Shown: one piece after another, positions 9,430 to 21,100 of the stretch | Layout: every line of letters starts with the position of its first letter | Position numbering within the stretch: position 1 is the first letter of the stretch | Source of the DNA: Rhinopithecus roxellana | Taxonomy: Eukaryota; Chordata; Mammalia; Primates; Cercopithecidae | DNA: 64,000 nt | NCBI RefSeq assembly: GCF_007565055.1 | Contig: NC_044564.1 | Location: 75,908,563 to 75,972,562 of the forward strand | Reading direction: 5' to 3' | The notes under the pieces: model-generated | The model's input: only the letters and a program-made list of their open reading frames with translations | Told to the model about the DNA's origin: nothing | The model's database searches: none | Translations under genes and position numbers: made by a program

Positions 9430-10320
9430 GTTCTGCTCAGCTGGAAGGGAAGATTGACAAGTGTGCTGAGAACAAAGAGACATACCATTGCTGGGTTCAG
9501 AGGAGCCATGGCAGGAATATTTCAGAGCATATTGGAAGACAAATATTTGTGTCTAAAGTCTGATAAGAATGATACTTCTCTTAAGAAAAAATACAAAATA
9601 TACTATTTCAAAGTGGATTCTTGACACTGTAGACTGTTGTTGAAAGTGAACTAGGGGACATTGAGAAAGCCGATGAGGCAGAAGCTGAACAACGAAGGCA
9701 AAGGAGCAGAGGGGAAAAGCTTAGTCACAGGAGGCGAGGCATTGGAGGTCATAAATTCTTTAACGCAGGGAGACTGCAAAAATAATGTCCGTCCTACCTT
9801 CTTTGTTGTTTGTAGTTTAAGTAAATTGTATGTAGTTTTCATTCCTTTAATTATTCTTAATTAATCCCTTTGTGGTCTTTATAAAGTTCTCCTTTAAAGA
9901 AAACTGACATCTGGCCCTTCCTTTTCCCCAAGGATTGCTACAGAACAGATAGATTTATAACTGTTATGATATGTATTTTCAAAACTTTGGATGTTCCAGA
10001 AACACAATTTATATTTTTCTCAATACTTCTGTTTAGTTTCATTTTTGGAACCCTGATATTGCCTGATTGCAGAAAGAAAAAATATCTTAGTCAACTTAAG
10101 ATAAACTCAGGCATCTGTTTTCAGCTCATTTAATTCAGGATTTCCCTCTCTTACTTATTCTTTCCTTTGTCCAGTGATTTTCTAGGAGCTTTGGACCATG
10201 GGAGTTGGGAAGATGATCTGGCTCAGGGCCATTTTTCTTCCAACTGAGTATCCATAAGATGATGCAATCCTTTCTGGTCCTTGGACATGACCATACTTCT
10301 TATGGAATCTTATGGGGCAT
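9430..10320. other. No recognisable feature
   Basis: I recognise no gene, and I could not assign the sequence to a repeat family. Opposed short frames near 9,651-9,864 have no domain similarity that I can see. Confidence 0.55.
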
Positions 10321-10812
10321 CTGTTTTGAATTGAATTGTCTTCCTCAAAAATATGTATTAAAGTTTATCCATTATTTATTGAAGACAAATATGAAGGTAC
10401 CCCTCCCCCATATCTCAGAATGTGACTTTATTTGGAAATACGGTCTTTGCAGATGTAATTAGTTAAGATGAGGTCATACTGGAGCATGGAGGGCCTCTAG
10501 ACAATAAGAATAGTGTCTTCTTATAAGAAGATAATGTATGAACATACGAGATGAGAAGACCGTGCTCTGAGAAAGGCAGAGGTTAGAGTTAATGCGTCTG
10601 TAAGCCTGGAAGTGCCAAGGATTGCTGGTGACATCAGAAGACAAGAAAAAAGCAGGAACAGATTATCTCCCAGAGCCTTTGAAAGAACCTGGCCCTGCTG
10701 ACATCTGGATTTTGGACTTTTAGCCTCCAGAACAGTGAAATAATGAATTTCTGTTGTATTAAGCCATGAAGACTATAGTACCTTGTTATAGCAGCCCTAG
10801 GAAACTAATACA
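10321..10812 (+). mobile_element. MLT1-type MaLR solo LTR
   Basis: Landmarks in order: 'gtgactttatttggaaatac', 'gtctttgcagatgtaattag', 'gatgaggtcatactgg', 'gccaaggattgctggtgaca', 'ggacttttagcctccagaac' and the 3' end 'aggaaactaatacag'. These fit an MLT1-like LTR of about 490 bp. No internal region adjoins it, so it is a solo LTR. Confidence 0.75.
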
Positions 10813-11970
10813 GCACCCAAACTCAAGCTACTTCTAGAGTGTCCTCTTAGCCTACGGTTCCAGTTGCATTTACAGAAGCATCCACTCCATTCTGGATCAC
10901 TTGGGAAAATGGCCATTTCCAGTGTCATGTCAAACTGCCCATCTGCTAGAGCACTTAAAAACTCTGCTTTATGCAGGGGCCAGGGTAGCTTGGATACTGC
11001 CTGTAGGGCTTGCCAGCTTCTAGGACAAAAAGACAGGGACCAGGCTTCGGTACTCTCTGTTCTTCGATCCTGAAACCCTTCTGGGGGTCCTATACTCTTA
11101 TGTCTTAGAGCTCTCTTACGGGTGTGGGCACAGGGCGGTCTCTACATGAGTCCCATAGCAGTATGTTCTCCTGCTGCTCTTTTTGCTAAACCTACCCCTT
11201 CTTTACTTATCACACCTCTTATATCCATATCCTCTCAAACTTGGGATTTTTGTGGGATTTTTATCTAGTCTGGGTAAACAGAAAACAACTGCTTCCACAG
11301 CCTGGTCTATAAGTACTTATGCCTGAATTTTTTATTTGGCATCTGGCAAGTATGAAAGTCTAGAATTTGCTATCTTTATTCTTGAATTCTTTCATGACAA
11401 GAATGGGAGAGAGTCACTGTGGAAAGGAATAGTACAGGAAAAACTCATTTACTAATATTTTACAATAGAATTCTGATTAAAGTAGCCAGAGTGAATGCAC
11501 AAGTCTTAGCTGAAAATCGAGGTCAAATTCTAAAGCTCAGAACAGATGCGGGTACCCAAACTTCATCTCCTACAGAATGTGACTGTTTAAGGAGTATACC
11601 TATCCACAAAGGGTCATATTTAATGAGGTTGAAAGGTGGCAGTATATGCCAGTCATTGTGACTACCACTTGGTACCTAAATATCAGTCTGTCAGTCTGCA
11701 CATTCATATTGGCTAATGTTTTCATGAATTTGTTTTCTTCTCAGAAAATGTGAGTTTCTTCCTAGCATTTTTGAGGGCTTCTGTACATTTGTTACGTTAT
11801 TCTGGGATCTTTCTGCAGTGACGTGGCTCTTTTTTGTTGTTGTTTTTGTTTTTGACTTGCCTCTTCCAATTTTACTTTGGATGATTGGGGAATCATGTAG
11901 GACCTCATAAAAATTATCAAGTAATTTTAATAGAGTGATACATTCTGAATAGAGCCGATCTTGACATAAA
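10813..11970. other. No recognisable feature
   Basis: I see no gene or named repeat. The frames at 10,864-11,073 and 11,419-11,661 were read and show no family signature. Confidence 0.5.
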
Positions 11971-11989
11971 ACTAAGTATTCTAATAATA

Positions 11990-12121
11990 CGGCCGGGCAT
12001 GGTGGCTCATGCCTGTAATCCCAGCACTTTGGGAGGCTGAGTTGGGAGAATTGCTTGAGCTCAGGAATTTGAGACCAGTCTGGACAATGTAGCAAGACCC
12101 TGTCTGTATAATTTTTTTTTT
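11990..12121 (+). mobile_element. Free left Alu monomer (FLAM-like)
   Basis: Only the left Alu arm is present, from 'ggccgggcatggtggctcat' to 'aagaccctgtctgtataat'. The flanks are 'actaagtattctaataata' (11,971-11,989) and 'actaagtattttgataata' (12,128-12,146), a 17-of-19 target duplication. The insertion is therefore complete and not a broken Alu. Its 3' end is a T run (12,112-12,121) where an A tail is expected. Confidence 0.88.
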
Positions 12122-12146
12122 AAACCCACTAAGTATTTTGATAATA

Positions 12147-13745
12147 GAGGAATTATTACATACCTGCTATGTCCTTAACACAAAAGTGTGTGGTATGGAG
12201 AGGGGTATGAAAGATTTGTAAGGCATAATATAAATCTACATGGAGCTTTGCATCTTCTAGAGTAGCAGGACACATACATCCATGACACACAAAACCACAA
12301 ATACAAGTTACAGAATACAGATTACCATATAATAAAACAGTATATAACATACTACCTACTAGGCAGCACTCAGGGATGAGGTGACAATTCAAGCAGGATG
12401 AAATAAATCTGGCCTGGAATTACCTCCAGCTGAAGATGACTTGACTCTTGAATCTGGAAAGAATTCCCATTTTGAGGACACACGCACAACAGGAAGCCCT
12501 TTTTATTCTAGATACACTCCTGGATGCAAATTCCCCAGGTTTATGTTCACTTAGGCCTCAGTCTCACTCAGCTTAATACATTAATTGAAGTGACTTTGCT
12601 AAGGATAGACACATAGGTCTTATTACGTGCAGGCTAAATAGTTGAAGGAGATGTCTCTATTTTCTGCCACCCTAGTGCTGTCTCTTTGTGCAGCCCCATT
12701 ACTCAAACAAAAGAAAATCTTCCCAGAACACTAGGAAGCCCCACCTTTGGTATCAGTCTTGTATGGAAGGGTGGAAACATGTGGGCAGCTTGAGACCTGA
12801 GGTCACCATCCAAACTCATCAAAGAAAATAGCACTAGTGCACATCAGTTATGTTTTAAAATGGTTTCTGCCAGTCGTTCTAATCTATTTTTTATTGCATT
12901 CTTAATTTTATTCATTGCTATATCACATAATTCCCATATTTTATGTTGCCTTTGTGACTATTTTCTCTTGTGTGAAAGTACCTCTTAGTCATTCGCCTGT
13001 TGTAGTTCTTTGGATGTTTGCTTCATTTTTTTATTTCTATTTATTTATTTATTTTTGCTAATGGATTATCAGCATTTTATGATGATTTTTTTTGCTTTTC
13101 TTGATTTTTCCCTCGCTATGAATTTCCTTGAATGAGATTACTGAGTTAAAATGAAAGAAGTTGTGCTGTTTTCCAGAATGGCTGTAACAATTTACAATGC
13201 TGTTTACCATGTATGAGTACACGTGTTAGTGTGGCAGATTCCATATTCTAAAGATACCCGTAAGAATGTCTGCATTCCACATGAATTCTTTGCTTATGTG
13301 ACTTTGACATTCCTCTCATCAAGCAGTGAGGCTCTCCCCGCAACACTTGACTCTGAGTGGGCTTGTGACTTGTGATGCGGCATGACTGATGAGGCTGAAT
13401 AAGGAAAAGCAATGCAGCCTCCACCTTGTTTTCCAGAACATTCACGTTTGGTGCCATGAACTGCTATATACGAAATTTGGGTGTCCTAAGACCACCATAC
13501 CAGAATGCACATGCCAAGTCACATGGAAAGGCTACAAATAATAAGCACCCTAAATGGTAGTTCTAGATTTCCAGTCTCCCAACTCAGGTGCCAGGGATTG
13601 GAAGTCATACTGACATCCAAGCATGAAAATTTACTTGGCAATTATGTATATGGACTTGCTGCTCAGGAAGAGGCTAAAGTGGAGGTCTGGATTTAAAGGT
13701 CATTAAACAATAATGAAAATTGAAACTATGGGAGTGATTGTGATT
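12147..13745. other. No gene; probably old unresolved repeats
   Basis: About 12,840-13,200 is T-rich and faintly L1-like ('ttttccagaatggctgtaac' near 13,171). About 13,245-13,500 resembles a dispersed mammalian repeat by its 'gggcttgtgacttgtgatg' phrase, but I cannot name it. No coding frame is supported. Confidence 0.4.
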
Positions 13746-13749
13746 GCCT

Positions 13750-14255
13750 AAGGAGAGTGCATTAGTTAACTATTGCCACATCACAAGCCATCCCAAAACT
13801 TAGTGGTTTAAAACAACACTAATAAATATTTGTTCATAATTCTGAAACCTGGGTTGAGCTCAGTGGGGTGACTAGTCCCTGTACCACATAGTATTGGCTG
13901 AGCTCATTCATGCATTTGCAGTCAGTTGATGGCACAACTGGAACTGCAGGATGCAATGTGGCCTTATTCACATGTCTGTCACCTGAGATAGGATTGTTGG
14001 AATGGATGGGAACTGGTCATGGTCTCTCATCTACCAAGGTCTCTCTCTATACAAAGGCCTTTATCTTCAAGAAGGATACCCCAAACTTTCTTACATGGCA
14101 TCTCTGGGTGGCAAAAAGATTAAAGGAAATGTCTTAAAGCACAGCTCAGAAATTGCAGTGTCATTTCCCTTCATTCTATTGGTTCAAGCAAAAGGCCAGC
14201 CCAATGTGGGAGGGGAATTGAATGTGAATTCAGTGATTCACTAAGGCTGTTGTGT
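13750..14255 (+). repeat. Old dispersed repeat, family not resolved
   Basis: 'ttagttaactattgccacat', 'cccaaaacttagtggtttaa' and 'attctattggttcaagcaaa' are phrases of an old interspersed element that I have seen in many mammalian loci. I cannot name the family with confidence. The overlapping frames at 13,910-14,244 are repeat-derived. Confidence 0.5.
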
Positions 14256-14469
14256 AACAATCAGTCACAAAGGATGTGGAAATGAGAATAATCTAATGCT
14301 CTGAAGAGCGCAACATCTAAAGAATGAGTGTAAAAAAAGAAGCCCATTATGTGACTGAAGGGTGGCCAGAGATACAGGAGGAAAAGCAAGTAAGAATGGT
14401 ATTACAGCAATTAAAGATTCCAGTTCTAGAAAAACAGAGCGAAAAGTAAGAACACAATAATGAAACATA

Positions 14470-14780
14470 TCTTCAGATTTAGTAACAAGCAGTTATTGGT
14501 GACTTCGACAGGAAGAGATTCAGTGGAGCAGAAGGAGCTGAAGCCAGACTGCAGAAGGTTGAAGGAAGGAAGCACAGGGAGAGAGAAGGTTGCCTGTAAA
14601 AGGGCAGAGAGAACTGGGGAAATAGCCAGAATTTGACATGTTTCTATTTTAGTTTCTAAGATTTTATATACAGAAGGAATTTGGAACAGTCAAAATGCTG
14701 AGAGGAAGGTGGAGACAAAAAGGGAAAGGTTGAAGGCATTTGAGAAACAAATATTGAGGAACTGAGTTCTAGTTTCTTGG
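14470..14780 (-). repeat. Possible L2-like fragment, antisense
   Basis: 'gattcagtggagcagaagga' followed by 'gaagccagactgcagaaggt' and 'aagggcagagagaactgggg' resembles an internal part of an L2-type element. The match is weak and based on memory only. Confidence 0.35.
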
Positions 14781-15660
14781 TTTAGCAGAAATTAAAGTCA
14801 GTTTAACTGTGCAGAACAAGATTTTGTTACCTTAAGCTATTATTTTTCATTCATTTTAGTTTTCTAAAAAGACAATTTATATGGAATCAAAAGGAGTAAA
14901 ATCCATTAAAATGCATAAATATGTAATTTCACCTTGCTTTTTGAAGTACCCAATTTAGAATGATTTAATCTAAAATGAATCCATTTAGAAGTAAAAATGT
15001 TTAAATTAAGAGGAAATATTTTGGAAGTATATTGTCTTATGAAAGTAAATAGTATATTTAAAATATGCATCCTTGCATTTGACATATTTATTCATTTTCT
15101 TCAAGATGTAAATGCTTTAACAAATGTTGCAAATGTAGATAAATAAATTAACTTTACATCAAAGAGTAAACATCTCACACATGGCAGCAAGAGAGCAGTT
15201 GTATTTAAGATGTCTGATATTGCTTTATGTCTATATTAATAATAAAATATTTCAGTGTACCATTTTTCCTCATGGAAAACCCTGCTGTCCTTATTCATAT
15301 ACAAATCAAGCTGAAGGGGAATCTGGATGCCTGTCTACCTCCCAGAAGCTTTTTCTGGAACTGATTTGATGAGATGATTTATACTTTCTAACCACCCTTT
15401 TAAACAGATATGTTCTTCACTATTTTTACCTTTGGAGTCCTGGGTATTTTTCTGGGTTTGACAGAGTAGATCAGACACACATGTTTGCTCCAGAGAGTTT
15501 AAACATACATTATTGATTCTATCGTTTGAAGGTAAAAATGCTTTCAGAAGAAACTTGGAAAACAAGTCTAAATCAATTGAATTTAAAGACCAATAGAAAT
15601 CCCTAGATATGGTTTCCATAGCAACAATTTGAATGTTTAATATTTCTTTGCACTCAAAGG
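14780..15660. other. No recognisable feature
   Basis: This is AT-rich sequence without a gene or nameable repeat. The minus frame at 15,335-15,619 (94 residues) has no recognisable domain. Confidence 0.5.
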
Positions 15661-15664
15661 GTAA

Positions 15665-16330
15665 TTAATTGCTTCATTAATTCAATGCAAGAATTTTGCA
15701 ACCTACTATGTGCTAGGTAACTGAGAAGCGAAAAGAATCAAACCAAACAGTATCTTGTTTTTGCCCCTTCTCTCCCATCCTGCAGCCGGTAGAGAGTTCA
15801 CAGTCTACTCAGGATGCCGGGCAAATAAAGAGTTTTAATAATAATGTTATATGTGCCATAATGAAGGTGGGAAAAATTTACTTTGAAAGCACAGAAGGCA
15901 ACTAAATTTGTCTGTTGAGACTACAGACAGACAGGAAAGACTCACCTGTTTAAACAGCTGAGAAGACACTTGAGTTTTATTTTCAAGTATGATAATGGTT
16001 TGTAGAATGAATTGAGGGCTTGGGAAGAGGTGGGAGGATGGACTGAGTGGTCAGGAGGAAAGAAGTGCCTCCTGTTCAGGGGAAATAGCATGTGTAAAGG
16101 CAAAGAACTGTTAGGACATTGTGGTTTTGGAGTGCTCCTTGCGGTTTTTTTCTCTAGTATGACAGAAGGCATGATATGCTGAGGGAGTGGCAAGTTATTA
16201 TGCTGGTAGAGTAGATAGAAATATGATAAAACATTTCTATGATATCATAAGAAGTTTGAACTTTACACTATTAGTGGGGAATGTTGAATGATCAATTATT
16301 TATATCAGGCATAAATATTAAGAACAGGAA
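15665..16330 (-). mobile_element. L2 LINE fragment, antisense
   Basis: The order 'acctactatgtgctaggtaa', 'gagagttcacagtctactc', 'ggggaaatagcatgtgtaaa', 'gtggcaagttatt' and 'agaagtttgaactttacac' follows the antisense L2 3' region. It is strongly diverged. Confidence 0.6.
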
Positions 16331-18270
16331 AATGAGAGCAACGAATCATAGGACTTGCATGAGATGAGGTGATTACTGTTTCTATTTCTCTGCCTTCAAG
16401 AAAAGCAATCATCAAGGTATGTTTGCAGGTGACTTGTTGTTTTATGTAAAAGAGTCTGGGGTATGCCCCCTTGTTACTTGTTGTGTTATTGAATAGCTTT
16501 TATTAAGAAGACTTAATTCCACATGCTGAATCTCACAGTTTGTAATTAAATCTTAGACTCTTGTTTTATCCTTATGGACATGAAGACCTCTTTTGGCAAT
16601 TTTTAATTCACTTGAAGGCAATTTTAAAGTTACTTCTTTGAATTTTCATTTTGGACTAAATAATCCTATCTCATTTTTTGTCATAACTGCTATGTTACAA
16701 GGGTTTAAACCATTTCAGTTGCTATTTTCTGGATTTTCCCCCCAGTTTCTTGATATATTCCTTGTAAGTGGTAAAATAAGCACCAAGCAATATAGTATTT
16801 TAAAAAGATTCTGGATGATGTTAGACCTAATATAAAGGATTATTCCCAGCCATTTCTTATCATACACCTATTAGGATATACCTAGTATTATGTTAGAATT
16901 TTTTAAAGGCAGCTGTGCATTGGTGAAAGACACAATTTATGTTTGGACCATTCTTTTTTTATTTTCTATTTGTACAGTTAAACACATTTTAAAAGCAGTC
17001 TTGCAAAGTTTTTTCTTATCATTGATGGATGATTTCTCCTGACATCTTAAATTCCATTCATATCTCAAGCAACAAGATGTAATGAAATGAGGAGATGCTT
17101 GGGAGACCCGAGTTCAAACCATGTCTCTTTTAGAAAGGTTGGAAGAGACCAATTTAAGCTAAAAAAAGTCCCAGAATAATTATGGGACATTCCCAGAAGT
17201 ATCCTAATTTGGATGATAATCTGCATTGTCACCTTAGGCTCTTATAATTATGAGTTTGTGCTTCTCTGAATCTCAGCTTCCTCCTTGGTAAGAGGGGACA
17301 ACACATATAGTCAGTATAATTGTTGGGAGATTTAAATATTTTAAAAAGTTAAAATGTTTAGCATGAAGTCTGACACAAAGCAAAGACTTTAGTTAAATAG
17401 GCCACTTCCTCTTTTCTTGTCCCCTTTCTATAAAAATGATAATTCCTCCCTTCAAACCAGGTAGACTCTGTATATATAAATTAGCTAAATATCTGAGATA
17501 AAAATATACCCAACCAAATAACATGCTTGTAAAGTTCAAACTTGGATTTCGGTAGGAAGCTTAAGGTGCATCCTTGCTATACCCACAATCTAGGTCAATA
17601 TTAATGACATTGCATAGTACAGAATTCTATGTACAATGGCTTGAGTTATCCCTTAGCTTCATATGCAACCAATAAGAATGCTTCTATGTTCAGCTGAGCC
17701 TTCAGTTTTTAGGTGAATTCTCATTAAAACAGAATTTCACCAAGTGCATTCTTAGGAACACTATTCCCTGTAGGTAGTTAATGGACATTATGAATGGGGA
17801 AGAAGTGCTATGGATGAAAAAAAAAAAATGTGGAAATGGGAAATGTTGGAATAAACAAAGTTAAAGGTAGTTGTAACTTGCAGGATTTCCCAGAGCCTTT
17901 AGCATACTCATCTTTGCTGTGAATCTGAAAGAGTGTAATATAGTATGCAGCATTTACAAAATAACTAATTGAACTTGGATCCCTTTTGCCATGGAGCTCC
18001 TCAGCATACCAAATTATTGATAGCTCAGTTTACCACAGTGTTTTCCCATCTTGATAGAATGTTCATTCATTTATTAAAAAAAAATATTGTTGGCTTACAG
18101 CATTTATTGATTGAGTGCTTTGTGTCTAAGTGGCACTTCAAACCATATTATTTGACACATGATAGTTTAATATATGGAAAGTAATTTGAACTTAAAAAGT
18201 ATAGTAATGTGGTAAATTCAGTAAATGACTTTTTCATGCTTACTTTGTGGCAGGAATTTAGTATGTTAGC
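16330..18270. other. No gene; one weak MIR-like patch
   Basis: About 17,060-17,400 has MIR-like phrases on the plus strand ('gacccgagttcaaacc', 'tctctgaatctcagcttcct') split by unrelated sequence. Nothing else is recognisable. Confidence 0.4.
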
Positions 18271-18279
18271 TGTTTAGTA

Positions 18280-18526
18280 CAATGGTTTCCAAACTTTCTA
18301 AATTGTGCCCTCAATTCTTCACAGAGCAAATATACTTATTTATTTATAAATTGTATTTGTGTATTAATGGGTTAATATATAATGTAAGCATGTGCAAAAT
18401 TTAGATGTTCAAAGGGATTAGGTGCAAAAATAAATAGAAATAGAAATTCTAATATTTTCTTCCTGGGCTTTGATGGCTCACCTTGCCAACCTCTGGGCCA
18501 CATACTTCTCTCTTTGGAGACCATTG
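18280..18526. mobile_element. Small hAT-like (MER5-like) MITE
   Basis: The ends are inverted repeats: 'caatggtttccaaa' on the left and 'tttggagaccattg' on the right, matching 13 of 14 bases. The flanking octamers 'gtttagta' and 'tactagta' share 5 of 8 bases, as expected for an old 8-bp hAT target duplication. The 247-bp length and lack of a coding frame fit a non-autonomous element. Confidence 0.55.
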
Positions 18527-18739
18527 TACTAGTAGTAAAGAAGCAAAGAAGGAAACAGACATAACTGCAGTATACTTGGAAGAAATATTGTCTTTCATTC
18601 ATCATATTTGCCATCACTTATTAGGGAGAAAATTGAGGCTTGACACTATTGTAAGCTGTTCGCAGAAAAGGATAAAGAAACAATTTTTTGATCTTCATAA
18701 GCTTATCCTGATTGAAGGAAATATATAATAACAGAGAAA

Positions 18740-18986
18740 TATTGATTGAAGAGGAGACTCATTGAAAATGGTGGGATAGGAGTCTCCAGTGCTTCCTCAT
18801 TCACATAAACATCAATTTTAATAACCATTCATGCACAAATACTTTTGCAAGAGCTAAGGAATCAAAGTGAGAATTATAGTACCTGGGTGGAACACAGAAA
18901 TAAGAAAAGGCACATTGAAGAAGGTAGAAAGGATTGTTGCGTATTGCTTGCATCACTCCTCTCCCAAGCCCACACAGCACAGTGTA

Positions 18987-19080
<94 letters not shown>

Positions 19081-20281
19081 CTTCAGGTTGGGAAAAGAGA
19101 ATTACGTAAGCACAAGACTTCATAGGCTACAGCACCAAGCCTGCCCCAGTGAACTTCAGCACCAGACTTGCCCCCACAGACCTAGGTTTTAGACTTGTCC
19201 CAGTGCTAAGCTGGCTCTCAAAGCCTCCGTCTTCAGGCCTGCCCCTATGGACTCATGCTGTATGATAGCCACCATGGATCCAGGCACTGGACCAGTACCC
19301 ATGGACCTAGGCTTCAGGCTGGCTCCTGCAAATCTAAGCGCCAGCCCTGCCCCAGCACCAGACCAGCCCCCATCATCCCTGATTCCAGGCCAAGCATCAC
19401 AAACCCAGGTGCCACATCTGTCTGCCCTCTGACTGAAGTGTCAAGCCAGCTGTTCTGGTGACTTCAATAGCCAGCCTATCTATGGACCCTCAGAGCAGAG
19501 CTGCCCAAAATTTCTGGTTGAGCCAACTGGTGAAGTGTTTTTCCTTTTAAAGCCAGTCTTTACAGACTAGAAAAAGTGCCTATTTCTTTAACTGCATAGA
19601 CACCAACACAAGGCCAAAAGGATCATGAATAATCAGGGAAACATGACACCACCAAAGGAACAAAATAAATTGCCAGTAACTGACCCTAAAGAAATAGAAT
19701 TAGATGAACTGCTAGATAAAGAATTCAAAATGATTATCTTGGAGAAGCTCAGTGAACTACAAGAGAACACAGATAGGCAAGTAAACAAAAATCAGATTAA
19801 AAATACATGAACAAAATGGGAAGTTCAATAGAAAAATAAAAACCATAGAAAAGAACCAAACAGAAATACTGGGGTTGAAGAACACATAATTGAGCTGCAA
19901 ATTTCTACAGAGAGCCTAAACAGCAGACTTGATAAGCAGAGGAAAGAATTGGTGAGCTTGAAGATAGGTCATTTGAGAATATGTAGTCAGAGGAACAATT
20001 TAAAACAAGAAAGACTATGGGATTTATGGGACATGATTAAGCAAACAAATATATACATTATGAAATTTTCAGAAGGAGCAGACAAGAATGAAAGAGAGGA
20101 AAGCTTATTTAAGGAAATAATGATAGAAAACTTCCCAAATCTGGAGAGGAAAATGAACATCCAGGTCCATGAAGCCCAAAATTAAACATAGAACATAAAC
20201 ATATATTTAGATTAGACATAAAAAGATCTTCACTTAAACACATTATAATCAAATTATTAAATTAAAGACAGAATCTCTCTT
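18740..20281 (+). mobile_element. Old L1M element: 5'UTR and ORF1 remnant
   Basis: A GC-richer region at 19,090-19,560 with repeated 'ccccagtg', 'gacctaggcttcaggct' and 'gccccagcaccagacc' motifs is the L1M-type 5'UTR. ORF1 begins near 19,625 with 'MNNQGNMTPPKEQNKLP' and continues 'DPKEIELDELLDKEFK', 'KLSELQENTDRQ'. After frame breaks come 'ERLWDLWDMIKQTNIYIM', 'ESLFKEIMIENFPNLER' and 'MNIQVHEAQ'. These are the coiled-coil and RRM-like parts of the L1 nucleic-acid-binding protein. Several stops make it non-functional. ORF1 is interrupted near 20,280 by a younger L1 and resumes after 21,100. Confidence 0.82.
18984..19078 (+). repeat. (TG)n(TA)n(GA)n compound microsatellite
   Basis: Three dinucleotide blocks follow one another: TG to about 19,004, TA (with one TG interruption at 19,021-19,022) to 19,042, and GA to 19,078. 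The tract lies inside the L1M 5'UTR. Confidence 0.95.
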
Positions 20282-20745
20282 TTTTAAAAGGAGGAATGGC
20301 TTCTATTGTGTGTATATACACCACATTTTCTTTATTTGTTGATGGATGTTTATATCAATTCCATAACTTGACTGTTGTGAATACTGTTGTAATATAAGAT
20401 ATCTGCAATTTGAGAGTGCAGATATCTCTTTGACATACTGATTTCAGATCCTTTGGAAATCCCAGAAGTCAGATTGCTGGATCATATGGTAATTCTATTT
20501 TTAGTTTTTGAGGAGCCTTCATACAGTTTTCCATAATGGCTGTAGTAATTTACATTTCCACCAACAATATACAAGGGATTCCTTTTTCTCTCTATCTTTG
20601 CAAACACTGGTTATCTTTCATCTTTTTTATAATCGTCATTCTACAAGGTATGCAGTGATATCTAATTCTGATTTTAATTTGCACTACTGTAATGATTAGT
20701 GACGTTGAACATATTTTCCTATATCTGTTGGCCGTTTGTATGTAT
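20282..20745 (-). mobile_element. Nested L1, inverted 5' segment
   Basis: The minus strand reads the end of L1 ORF2. Plus-strand phrases are 'gattgctggatcatatggta', 'gttttccataatggctgtag' and 'catattttcctatatctg'. It is inserted into the ORF1 of the surrounding L1M. Confidence 0.85.
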
Positions 20746-21100
20746 GTTTGCAACAACATGGATAAACCTGGAGGACATTCGTCTAAGTGAAACAAGCCAG
20801 GCACAGAAAAACAAATACCACATATTCTCACTTCTCTGTGAAATCTAAAACAACCAGACTCATGGAAGAAGCAGAATTGTGGTTTTCAGAGGCCGAGGAA
20901 GGGGTTTTGGGGAGATATTGGTCAAAAGGCATAATGTTTCAGTTAGGATGAATAAATGATAAATATTTAAGGCATTGGATATGTTAATTAGCTTAATTTA
21001 ATCATTCCACATTCCATACATACATCACAGCATCACATTGGAACCCGTAAATACCTACAATTGTAACATATCAATATTCTATCAAATAAAAAAAGAAAAA
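20746..21100 (+). mobile_element. Nested L1, direct 3' segment
   Basis: It begins at 'tttgcaacaacatggataaa' and runs through the 3'UTR to an A-rich tail ('aaataaaaaaagaaaaa', about 21,084-21,100). The inverted and direct parts meet within a few tens of bases of each other in L1 order, so this is a twin-primed copy. The flanks 'aaagacagaatct' and 'aaagagaattt' look like an imperfect target duplication of the host ORF1 sequence. Confidence 0.85.
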
